DNA of 64,000 bases from Aulostomus chinensis (lineage: Eukaryota; Chordata; Actinopteri; Syngnathiformes; Aulostomidae), in assembly GCA_037954235.1 (NCBI GenBank), contig JBBMOA010000014.1, positions 25,064,773 to 25,128,772 on the forward strand. The letters are read 5' to 3'. Position 1 is the first letter of the stretch, and every line of letters starts with the position of its first letter. Under the pieces are notes generated by a model, which worked only from the letters and a program-made list of their open reading frames with translations, did not search any database and was not told the DNA's origin. Shown piece after piece: positions 12,301-25,500 of the stretch. A program made the translations under genes and the position numbers.

Positions 12301-15300
12301 CTCTTAGTTCGAGAGCGCCTTTGTTGAAGTACCGTACCCCTGAGCAAGACACTTGGCTCCTAACTGCTCGCTGTAGCATCAGTGTATGGATGTGTGTGTG
12401 TTTGAGACAGAGTCAGGAAGTTGGCATCTTACTAAGGAGCCAGCAGAGTGTGTGAATGAGTGATAGACCACAAAAGCAGCACACAACTGCAGCGCATTGA
12501 GCTCTTCTTGCAGCAAACGTCCAGTTATGCTTGGACAACACAGTCATTAAGCTAATATGCAGAACGTTTCCTGAGATAGGGCACTGATGCTAGTATGCTG
12601 TACGAACGACGTTCACGTCTACTGCACCTACGATCCAAACACAATAGATTACTTCCGGTTTCATTCAGCCGATTCAACCACATTCTGATTATGACACATT
12701 AACAGCTTGAAGGGGGTGCAGTGATTCACTGATGTATAACCTGATGCTGAAATATCAAGACCGGCAGTTTTGTGGCGGCCCACATCCGTAAAAAAGTGGA
12801 TAGTAATCGCAGATCAATTGATGTAGACACGCTGCGTACCGATAGACGTTAAAACAGTATGCATACATTTCATTGCTGGTATCAATGAACTGCTGATGTC
12901 GCTACTTCCTCTCCTGCATCACTCCCTCTCAGTGCCCCCCACTGCCAGTCCCTCGTTTAGACCTCTCCCCTCGCTTCCTCCAGTATCTAACCTTCACTTC
13001 AAGTTGGTCAGAAGTGAAGATCAGACGTGGCGCCGCTAGAGATTCATAAAGCTCAAGTGTGGATTAGGTTCAGGTTTTTTTTTTTATAAGGAAGAAGGAA
13101 AACATTCCTGCGTGAACAGTGAAATCCAGTGTCACTGATTCCCGACTCACCCAGAGACAGTCACATCACCTGCAACATTACAGGTAGTTTGACGGTCAAA
13201 TTTCATTTTGTTATTTACCTACTTCTTTCAACAGCAGAAGACGAGCCATGAGAATCACATCCGAGATCCTTGCCTACTTACTATGTGATGTCAGTTGTAT
13301 CAGGCAAAACTGTCTCACACCCGAATATCTCGCTGTTGCTTTCTGTGTGTCTAACCCAGGCAGGTCTGAGAGTGTGTTGGGTACAACTCAACTCCTAACC
13401 TGCCGAAACTGCTGTCTCAGGGTCTGAAGATGAACACTTGAAATAGGAATGTGTCACATGTCTCATCATAAAATCAACATCTAAAGCTTGAGACCAGGAT
13501 GGTGTGGTGTTTTAGGCTCAGGTGGCATCAAGATCATGCTCTGCATTGTCAGTGTGTTCTATTTCCATAACCAACACAACCATGAAAAAAACAAACAAAC
13601 AAAAACTGAATTTACATTTTCTCTTTTACAGAGTCTGAGGAAGCTACAAATGAGAATCCTCATTAACAGCACTGGAAATGTCCCTTCTCTCTCCTGTTGC
13701 TAGAGTTCATAAATCAATCTTGCAATTTAAAGATAAAACAGAGCATTAATACTTACACAATCAATTTTATATTGTTTAGTGTTTGATGCATGATTCTATT
13801 GTTTCAAAGATTAACACTTTTTTTCCAAGCATTTTGTGTCATGACAGGGTTAAATCGTATCGGGACACATAATTGGCTATTTCAAATTTAAAGTGAGGTA
13901 TTAAATAAGCCTCAGCAGGTGAGATGGACACTCTAACAGCCTGCCTGGATACGTCTAAACAGCAGAGAGTCGGGACTGCAGCACTGCTCACGTTACACAA
14001 CTGTGATAGAGGTTCTTACCGTTCGATCTTCCAGGTACATCGTTTTCGACAGGAAGTCTATTCCAATTGTGGCCTGGTTAAGAGAGAGAAGAAATTCCTG
14101 GATCAATATGAGCGTGGAAAGTAAAACAAGTAAAGGGAAGAGCATTACTGAATAAACGGAATAATGTGCGATTACAGCAGACACAAGAAACGCAACGGTC
14201 ACATCAACCTTGCGTCGAGGTGTACTGGAGTGAACATCTACATTATCTATATTATGCACACTTTTGCAAAAAATGTATAATGTAAACCAGGTAAAACAGC
14301 ACAGCAAAAAATTTTTTTATAAGGTAATACGGTTTACTTTTAGTTAAGACTTTTAAAAGAAGAAGTTGCTTAAACGCTGTGACTTCATAAATGGCTGTTG
14401 TGTGCCAAGAGTTTAATGACTGAAGGTCCTGGTTTGTGTCTTTCGTCCTGCGGACAAAATAGAATTTGATATACTTCCTATCATGGAGACCTGTTTCACA
14501 AGATTTGATTGTAAGATTTAAAATGTATTACAATGTATTTCAGCAGTCACTCTTATGTTACCACCCCCCAGTGCTGGAAAAAAAGGACCCTCTCTGAACA
14601 GAATCTCTGAAGTTATTTCTCCACATTGCTCCCTCTTCACAGGACACGTGCTTTCCTTTCACAAGCCTATGGTTCTGGTTCTGCCATGCCCGGTGCTCTG
14701 GGCCGGGCAAATCAAAATTGAGAAATCAACATTAATAATGGCCTGACAAATTTTATTCACGGTATTTTTATTTTTTTTTACAGAACATTTTGATTTCACT
14801 GTGAAGTCGACCTTGGACCCTTTGAAGTGGCATTTTGTCCTTGTGGACACTCGTGTGAAATTTTGTCATGATCAGTCAATTTCATGGCATCACTGATGGT
14901 GAACAATCGTTACCTCAGAGTGACACTTGCAGGAATATGAAGAGGATTGAAGCTTGATGAGTTTCTTTTGCCCTCTATATCTCTTGCTTGCTCTCTTTTT
15001 CTCTGTGCAATCTGTCCCCTCCCGTGTCTCCATGGCTGAGAGAAGGTCGTGGGGCTATGTCAGCACCTGAACCTACTGAGTATCTTCTTGGATCCGTAAC
15101 CACCTCACACATTCGTTTTACCCTCTAAATCTCTCTATTCAGTCATCATAAGTACATGCTTCTGTTGTGACTTTTAAAAATTCATTTTATTGCTGCTCAG
15201 TGCTCAGGACATCTTTTCTCCAATTGGCTCTGGGCCCACTTGGCAACATCTGAAGTTGCTTGACGCTGCGATCCGTAACATACATATTATAATCTACATG

Positions 15301-18300
15301 CATTAGAGGAATCTTTCCTCCGAGGCTCTTGTAAAGCCTCCTAAGGCAAACTGTAATCTGTGATTGTGGGCTAGAAAAATAAAATTAGACTTAACTTGGC
15401 TAGAGATTAAGTATCATTTCACAGCTATGTAGCTGAAGTACAGCCTACGTGATCCGTGCATGCTCACTCCCAACACCGGCGGTCTGTAGCTCATCCTGTG
15501 GCTACTGCTACGGAGACATCTGTTCGGGAGACGACACTTCCAGCTTGTACTTCATGGTCAGGTTATTTTGTTCCAAGATTTGATATGTTCGTATCCATCT
15601 GGGATTAAGTGGGAGTATCTGTTGTATTTTCTAGGTTAGACGGACCAGCAGGGTACCCACTACCTACGTTGACAAAGCTTGGCATCAGCAGCTTGATCAC
15701 GCACTAGTTTCCTTGGCAATGCCAGACACCACAGTGGACTGACTAAGAGAGTCTGGCATGAAGACAGGATGTCACTTATACTCTTCCTTCCCACTCACTC
15801 AGGTCATAATAATCTGCAGAAGAGACTACAGACTATTTTCATTCTTTCACAATGACACACTTGTTTTGGCTTATCAATCCCAAAGACAGACAAGAGGATT
15901 TTCAAAGTATATTTTCAATTTAGTTTGGAATTAGCAAAAAAAATCGAATCCAACGCTTTATGTCTTCCTGACACTAATGCTAAAAATTCCTTTGTGTTAG
16001 CTGATGATATTGATGCTCAATGCAGCAATTTTTTCCTAACTAACAAAGCATAACAGATCCTTAATGACCTCCATATTACAGTGACAAAAGCACTATTTAA
16101 TGCATTTAAGCGATAATTCTTGCTATTCCTTTGCATAGTGCACAAACACACCCATGGCTCTCTGGCACCGTCTGCTGGTGGGTAGAGCAATAAATGCTTG
16201 ACTGGAAAATATTTTGGACAAATTTCCTCTGTCCTCAGACATTTTCTGCATGTGATATCATCAGTTATCAATAGATTTTGTCTTGAAGTTCTAACAATGA
16301 TGATAGTCTTCAATATTCATTAATTTATGACCGTGCACTAAAATCTCCATCACTGTGACATTAAATGTATAGAAATGCCTCTTCTAAACTCACAGCGAGT
16401 GATCAAACTCTTGCAGGTGCCACACAAAAGCTGTCCAGATAGACGGGTGATGTTCCGGTGCAAGGTGGGCTTGAGAATGAATACATTCGTTTTGCAAATG
16501 AGTGTTTTGTTTTGTTTTGTTTTTTCAAAACTAACGTAGGTTTAGATCCTCAGTTAGATCCTGTATCAGAGGGGCTGATCAGAATCCGTAACTCCACAGC
16601 ATGAATTATTCCATTGCATGACTAATCCACATTTCGTAAACCTCCTTGGTCCTGTGGGTCAGATGCAATCTGCTGTGTCTCGACTTCATAAAATCATCCA
16701 TCTTCCTATTTGACTGCTGACTGCACAGGAAAACGACAAAAGATGAAAATAGGTTGGAATTGGAACAAGTGTGAATTTTCATACAAACGGAGCCAGGACA
16801 GGTGATATTTCAAAAGTGGCACACTCCTTCCTAACATTGTCCTTTACCTGATATTAGGACCTCTGCATTGAAGACAAAAGCTCCCTAACATCTGGGATTT
16901 CATGCAAACGGGTAACACACTGATGGGTTGAGAGACACAAATATAGTGGGGCAAAAAGTACCCAATAAAGTACACTCAGGTGAAGTAGTCAGAAACTTCA
17001 ACATTGTACTTTTACACTACTGTGCAGTACATAAAATACTTCATTACTTGCCAATACAGCTATTCAATTTGAGTAAAAGTGCAGCTATTCAATTGGACGA
17101 GAAGTATTTGAAATATTCTTATTGTCTGCCCATAAACAACAAATCTGTTTCCTTTCACATACATATTTATCTAAGCATAACCAGCAAATAGTAGCAAATG
17201 ATTTGAGATCTGAGTACAGACAAGGATGGGCAAGCAAAAAAAAAAAAAGACAATCCATTGAGATGTTTACAAAGGTACCAGTGGTACCACATGAGGTCAT
17301 AGAAGCAGGATGGGTGAAACCCATGTGTGTTTGAGTACAATTCCAGTTGTCACCCGGGACGTCCCTTTATTACCCCACAGTTCAGATCGACAGCCTTTCA
17401 AAACTCAAGATGGATATCACTGCTGTTGAACGAGTGATGCAGTCAAGCCTAAAAATCCAATATTCCCTCTCAAAAACAACTCCAGGTTCCACCACAAATG
17501 GGTTTACTTTGCCAACTTGGGAGCCCACACGAATGGGTTTACAGATGGGAGAGCGAGTCGATGAGCAAATCTACAACAAAAACTCACTTCCTATTGGATT
17601 TGGCCTGAGAACATAATTCAAAAGTTATAACCAAAAAAAAAAAAAAAAAAAAAAGATTTATATTTAAAACAGTAAATGTAAAGATATTTTGTAATCCAGT
17701 GGGATTTTTCCGGCAGTCGATCTCTGAACCTACAAACCTGCTACTGATCCCAGCTCACTATCCCTCAGGAAGTCAGAGGACTGGAGCATGAGGTTATCCG
17801 TACCACACAATTTAAATCCTATTTAGCGTGCTCATGGGCAAATTACTGATTTATGATGATAGATGCCACATTTGGCTTTGATGTAACTTCATTCATGAAT
17901 ACAGGATTTTCATTTGGAATATTGAGGTCTTATGTTTCTTTTCTCCAAGTATCATATACTTGAGTTTTTATGTAAGTAGAGAATGTGAATACTTGTTCTG
18001 CCACTGCTCTTCTCAGGACTTTCAAGGCTCTCCATCTGGCAGGGATGCTGTTGAACCAAACAGTCCTTGAATCACACTGAGCAAACTGGCAGTGGCTCGC
18101 AGCAGCAGCATGTTTGACAGAAGTTTGCGAACACACCAGAGCATATTGATGTGAAGTTTACAGAAAGACTTATCCATTCCCTCCTGCACTAAGACCACCA
18201 AGGAAACAGCAGGCTGGACTCAGAAATATACATAGAACTTATTAATTACTGCATGTGGCACTTGTAACCACACTGAAGTCAAATACATGAGTCAAAGTGT

Positions 18301-19526
18301 TGCAACACGCCTTATCTTTGGATACTTAAGCTGGTTTATTCCTGTTTGTGCAAGTATGGTGATAAATACTCCAAATTTTCACCCTTTCAAATTTCATAGA
18401 GGGAATCCAGAGAACTTAAGACAATCATAGAAATGACTACGGTTTTATGTGAGGTCCAGCAATTACCTGGTATTTATTCATCTACCAATTTGAACAATGT
18501 ACAAGATTCTTTTCCAGCAAACTGCCCAAACTTTTTTCAGATTCCAATTTCAGCTATATATGCTTTTTTTTTTTTAAACATGTCAAATACTAGACTATCG
18601 AAACAATAATAAAATTATTGGCAGATTAATAAATTAACAGTTACTGAGCCCAGTTTCATATTTTTGTGACATTTGAGAGATTTTAAAATGGGTGCTAAAA
18701 CAATACTAACATGTGTCAGCGATATATACACCTCAATTGCTGTAAGCAGCATATTCAACACAACATATACATAACAGATATGCAACGTTTGGATGTATGA
18801 ACCAACCCTTTACAGGCTTCCGGCCTGACTCATAAACAGCTGTATTTCCCAGGCTTATTTTGAAATAAATGATACACTTGCAACAACAGTTGCAGCACCA
18901 AATAGAGGAGAATTTTGGCAGAGCAAACAGAGCCATGGCCAGATGCTGTCACAGCCTGGTGGCCACGGCTGACTGACAGCTCCAACACAGCTGACAAAAG
19001 CGCTCTGCCTCTGGAGGTCTCTGAGCCCTTTAGCATGTGCTGCCAGGCAGTGAGGACGCCCGCCTTGGTTTATCTCGGCTGGGTGGCTGCTTGATGGGAG
19101 TCTGCTGCTTTAGAAGCAGCAAATCTGGCTCGCCTAACTCACATCCTCCTGCTGACGAAAGCCAGAACCAGGCTGGAGGTTCATCTCTCTGATGGCCCCT
19201 GGTCTCCAAATGTACTGCTACTCTCTCTTCAAAGTACTGAACTAGAGCAGTTAAAATCTAAGAACATGATTACAGTCATGCAGCGAAATACTGGCCTGAG
19301 AGCTTAACTTCATTAATCATCTAGTCGAGCTACATCTCTTCTGCAGCATCATTCCACCCTCACAGGGTGAATCCAGCAGCTCCAGTGAGCAGCATAAAAC
19401 CTCACACTGAGCTAATGCACACAGCATTTTAATTAATACTCAAAGGTCCCAGAGGTTGAGCAAGGAAAAACACATTTACAGCCCTACCTGTCACTGAGCC
19501 GGGGAGGGAGAAGAAGTAGCATTAAA

Positions 19527-19573
<47 letters not shown>

Positions 19574-22500
19574 CGGACAGACTGAGCTCTGGCTTTGATG
19601 TATGGCAACAAAGCTGGGGTTATGGCATCCATAAAAAAAAAAAAAAAATCATAAAAAATACGGGAAAGGGAACGAGAGGTCTTCTGGAGGCAGGGTTAAG
19701 TGCTGAATTCAAATGGCTTTTTTTTTACAGTCAAATAAAATAACCATCTGACTTTCAGTCTGCGCTCGGGCTGCTTTATCATTTGGGGCTCAGGCCATAA
19801 CAACCGTGTGGAGTAGGGGACATTAAACAACATGTTGTGTGGAGGCATTATTAAATAAGCAGATGCTATCAGTCCAGTACTTGCCTTTCCAGCATGCTGC
19901 CAGTCCACTTACAATGGGAGGACAAGGCTGAAAAGTGAGGACAAGGAAATAGCGCCATGCCTCATCACCACAAGGCTGCCGCAGAGGACTTTCGGTCTAG
20001 ATAGACTTGCACCCCCACCTCACATGCTCTTCATAATGACTGCACTTTGAAGGCTGCTCAATTTTAAAACCATCATTTATCCAGCTGCACTCAGGCTGGG
20101 AGTTACAGCAGTGGCCTTGGAGCGGGTCAGATTAACGGCAGCATCATATCCCACATTCACTCTGGGCCACCGCACTAAGGACTGTGGTGCTCTCTGATTG
20201 TGTCACATTGAGCATCCCTGCATGACAGGATTACCTGCCTGACCATTAAACCTAAATCTCACCGCAAAATACTTAATTCAAATAACACCATGAAGAACAA
20301 AAGAATGAAAAATATGAGCGCATCTCATCACTCTACCACCAGTTAATGATTCTGGAAAAAAAAACTGTAACTTGAATCAGTGAATACGTCTTTTCCCAAC
20401 ATTGAGACATAATATTGGTATTTGGTGAATTGATAGTACATCACGCTATCTTACATTACATAAACATCACGTCAGGATGAAGAAAGTGACACCTAAGAGC
20501 AAAATGCAAGTGTAGTCTTCCCCATGCACAGAGGTGGGTCAAAGATGCATGAGAGCCAAAGAAAACAGACTGTTGCACAAATGGCGATGAAATGAAAATG
20601 TACTGAAAACAAAAATGTTCAAAATCTGTACAACAACTCTGTTCATAAACTTTCATTCCTACCGGTAGAGGGCCAACATCGATTACATAAGATTAGATTG
20701 GAGAGGGCAAGAACATTGAGCATTTGGACGGAAGAAGTGAGGAAAAGGGAGGCCCAGCTGAGTTCCAGAACCGTAGCTTTCTTTAGAGACAGTTGGAGAA
20801 AATTTAAAGGCAGGATCAAATTAACATTTGCGTGTAAGGGCCTGAAGCTATAAGTCTCAGCGATGAGTCAAGAAGGACCAGGATGCCGCAGGTCTAATTT
20901 CATACCTGATGAAAATGATTCCTCCAACTCAAGGATGTTTTTTTAGGGAAAGTAACTATTCAAACCCAAACAGTAATAATACAGTTGGTTAAAAGTCTTA
21001 TTTCTGCTTTCCTGTCATTTTCCTTGTCGTCCCACTGCTGTGAATTTAAAAAGCAGCGGTGTCTTCATTTCTACAATAATCTTGTTTGATGAGGAGATCC
21101 ATTTTGCCAGTATTCCACAGAATGTCTAGAGTCATGACACTTGGAACTGGAGAGCTACGTGAAATGGAAGTCTTCTGTTTTCATGTCTGAAGGATCATAC
21201 TCTGACTTGTCATAGTATCAGATGAGTATTCAGTTAAGTTGTACTTAGTATTTGAAGTTTTTCCAGACAGAAGTTACCTTTTTTCTTCAGCTGGAGTGTT
21301 CTTACACACAGTTTTCAGTGTTTCTAAGGCTAATCTGACCATGGTTTTCACACACAGCATGCGCTCATAATACCCCGGTAAAGAGCTCACAAATGCACAC
21401 ACATTCACACAATAATACATGAGAAAGAGGGCGGAAAAGCTTCGTAAGCTTTATTTTTTAATTCCCTTTTTATTAACGTATAAGTAGATATGTTTGGCTT
21501 AAGAAGCAGTAACACTGGAGATTTTATTTTAAGGGCCTTTGCGTGTTTCAGGATGCTTGTAAAGCTCTTGAGCATGGAGCACATATACGCAACATTCAGT
21601 TTTACTTTATGAATAAGATTAGTTAATATTGGAGAGCTCAGAAACTAGGGGCGTTCATGTTGTTATTTGTTTCAGCCAACACAGAGAAAGGCTTTCTCAT
21701 ATGACTATAAACATATCATACTTGATTTCAGCGTGTGTAGTTCATGGCTGGTGTGCCATACTGATCAACAGCAACCAAGTGGATCATTTGAGACAGAAGA
21801 TTGCACAGCAGGGGCACCTACCTGATACGTGTTGTCAAAGCTGTCATACATGAAGCGTGTGATCAGAGACGTCTTTCCAACTGCAAGAGAAGGAAGGAAA
21901 AAGACAGACTGTATGAGATGAGAAGAGAGGCCTAGGTGTTCTGCTTTCACACACTCAGTACTTGTATCAGCCCAGGGAGCTCATTACTGAGTGTGAGGGT
22001 GGCCAGGAGGCCAGCGGTGGCATTAGGTCCAGATGTAATTACAGTGCTGTTGTTGCTACCAGCAGTGTGTGTACTTGAAATCCTAAACACAAGAACATGG
22101 CCATGAGGTGCAGAAGTACATTTACAGAAAGAAAGAAATTGAATCCATGTCTTTTATTTGAATTTTGCATTGAGATGGATAAAGTTTTAACTTCAATATG
22201 ATGCCTTTCTTTAACCATCAATATTCCTCTCATCAATGTCAATGCACCAATTACAACATCCTGAATGGATATTTGCCAATGTTTTTAAGTTTTGGTTGAT
22301 TTAAAGGAGCTCCAAAGTGATTGCGCCTTCCACTTCTATGACAGTAGGGGACTGAGGCCTCCAACGGACTGAGAGAATAAATGATGTTGACAAGCTTGTA
22401 GGTAAACCAAAGTGCTATTGTTCCAAACTTCCCCAATTTCAGAAGGGAGAAAGACATCAAAATCTTGACCGGAGAGGTCAAACCATTTACCATGTACTGT

Positions 22501-25500
22501 ATTACCCTCGGAAAGTAAATTATTCTTGTTTATTCTGACATTTGCCACATCCTATAGACATAGACTCACATTGCTGTTCAATCTTGTGCTTTTTCTCTGA
22601 GAAAAAAAACAACTTAGCAGCTAAGAATCATTATGTCTGGGTATGTGACTGATAAATGACTAGAAAGCAGCCACCTCATTTCATACAAATTCAATAATAA
22701 ATCCATCATTTCAGAGGCATGAGGCATGTTATAACAGAATTAATCGCTTTAAGAAAAGAAGGCTGGTTAGACATGGTCGAATTATTGATAGATGGCTTTG
22801 GAGCTTTTCTGATTTTTTTTTTTTTTCACCTCATTGGTATTATTAATGAGTGGCTGTACCAAGGGGAGCCTGCTACAATCAATCACAGCTTCCCTTATAA
22901 TCTGTATCTGTGCAGCGGAAGTGCAGATGCTTGGCCTAAAGCCAGAATCTTACATCGCTCGTACTCCAGGGGAACTGATCCAAAGTGCTCCAGCGAGGAC
23001 ACATCAGTCAGGTAACATCGGCCTGACTGGTATGATGCCTAATACCATTCACTCTAAAGAAAAGAAAAGCTACATTTATACCTGCCAAAAATGCAGACAT
23101 CTTTCTGTGCAACTGCCAATATTTCTAAAAATTAAATTCACTCTCCATGCACAGGAAGTGCACTAAAGCATTTAAATCTTTTATAAACACATGCCCATGC
23201 AGTAAACATCATCTGCCTTTAATTCACAGTTCATCAAATGAGCACGCAGTTGCTTGCAGAAAGAGTTGCAGTCAGAGACGCCTCAGTGCGTGTGGCCTCA
23301 CTTGGCTTCCATATCTGCAAGCCGGGATCTGATATGCAGACACTGATTATGCTAACCATCCTGGGCTAATTAATTGATACAACATCTAGTTTACTTAGCT
23401 GCAGAGCTGTCCCAGTTTAGACACACACCGGCTAATTTAACATGTTCCACTAATTCAGCCATGGTCAATTTGGAAGTAAAACAGGGCTGATATGGCAGAG
23501 TCAAGAATTTGCACGCCTTCAGTTGTGAGTTCCTCGACCCACAATTTAAGTAGATGGACTGGCAAACAGATATCAGTAGCTCTGAAGATAATCCACGACC
23601 CACCAAACACTCATTAGGTGAAATATTAATCAGAATATACTGATTAAACAGGGGTCCGTCAAACCACCAGCAAACCTGTCTTAGATATTTCCTTTTCTGA
23701 TCCAAAAAAACCCAAGAGCAGTTCTGTCCTCTGTCTGCTCTTTATAAGATGAATAAAACGTTTAACATCCTTACTGATTATGATGATTACTGATGCTCTG
23801 TATGTGTTAATAATAAATAAATTAAGAATTAATATAAGTCCTAAATCTAATTATCTTACACATTCTTACAGTGTACATTAGTATGATACTATGTTAATGG
23901 GTTCTTATGCGTTTCTACAAACAATATGCGCAAAAAAAGAAATTACATACTTTCAATGCTACATTTAAGCAAATAACAATCATGGTTTGTGTTTAAAGTA
24001 AAAGTCACAACTCCCTTCCTAAATCTGACACGCTTTCTCTAGTCTTTTTTGCGATGCCACGCAGGCTATATATCATATTTTGTGTCGCCTCTACCCTGTG
24101 TGGCTACATACCCATTTCAAATCGGAAGCATTACTGGGGGGACAGACGGATGGCAGGTGGAGGCCTACTGGAGGGTGAAACTGAAGGAGCGTAATGTAAT
24201 TACACGTCATAAACCAACTAAGACGGAAAAGCTACAACGAAATGCTAATGACAGACAGTTTTCTTCAAATTGTGAAATACAAACAGGAGGTTTTTATCTT
24301 TGTGTTCCTCCACTCCAGCGGTCAGATGAGCAGCGAATTCGATCCACTTACGCACATGCACCCAGATATCTGCTTATTTGCATGAAAAGTGACTTAATGC
24401 ATTTAGAAGATTGGGCTACATTATGCAATGATTTACTGACATGCAAAACGCGATCAAAATCTCATTTACTTTCACGACATACACCATAAAAATATGAAAG
24501 CGGCATCTCTTGAGCATCTCGGGTTATTTAGTTGAGCAAGAAAGTGGAATTCTGCTTTTAGCCCTGAGATTACAAGCTTTAGTCTTTGTGGCATCATTAC
24601 ACTTAATTAGCACGGTATCATGTATGACATGTAGAAATCATGGTCAACCTGACAACATTATCAAGTCATGGGGAAATATAGTGGCTGCACGGTGGTGCAG
24701 TGGTCCTCACTGTGGCCTCACAGCAAGAAGGTTCCAGGTTTGAGCCCTGGCTCGAGCACAGGATCTTTCTGTGTGAGTCTGCATGTTCTCCCTGTTCCTG
24801 CTGGGTTCTCTCTGGTACTCCAGCTTCCTCCCACAGTCCAAAGACATCACGAGGGGACCAGGCTGATTGATACTCTAGATTGACCGTAAGTGTGAAAGGT
24901 TGTTGGTCTCTCTATGTTGGCCCTGCGATGGACTGGCGACCTGTCCAAGGTGAACCCCGCCTCTCGCCCGTTGACACTGGGATAGGCTCCAGCCCCCCCG
25001 TGACCCTTAATGTAGGAATAAGTGGAAGACGATGGATGGATGGGGAAATGTAGTTGTGTTGATATTAAATCTACTAAAATCTCGAAGTGGCTGTCATCAT
25101 TTTCGCTGGTAATATCAGAGGACTTTTTCTGATTTAATGTTCTTTAATTTCCTCTTTGAAGCAATAATCCTTTTCTTCAAAACTCAATAACCCCGTTCCA
25201 CTGGGATCAGTGTAAACTGTGTAAGTGCAGCCCCAGAGGGGAAAGTTGTGACAGGTGCAGTACTAAATGGGGCCGGGCTTTAGCCTTGTATACACTGTGT
25301 GATTTAGGGCCGTCTCAGACACAAGACGACTTAACATGTCAGTGTCTCTGGTCATGGCTCCAAAATTTCTGGTTCCGCATTGCACTGTGAGAGAGGTTAA
25401 AGACTGACCAAAGATGAACTGGGAAAAAGTCTGACAGTGTGGAAATCTAGGGTAACAGTCGCACTATGTGAGTAACGTCTGCTAACTAACCAGTAGGAGG

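Noticed and set aside
24049..24489. 146-codon plus-strand frame
   Set aside because: No recognised domain and no matching splice sites or promoter; probably chance in low-stop sequence.
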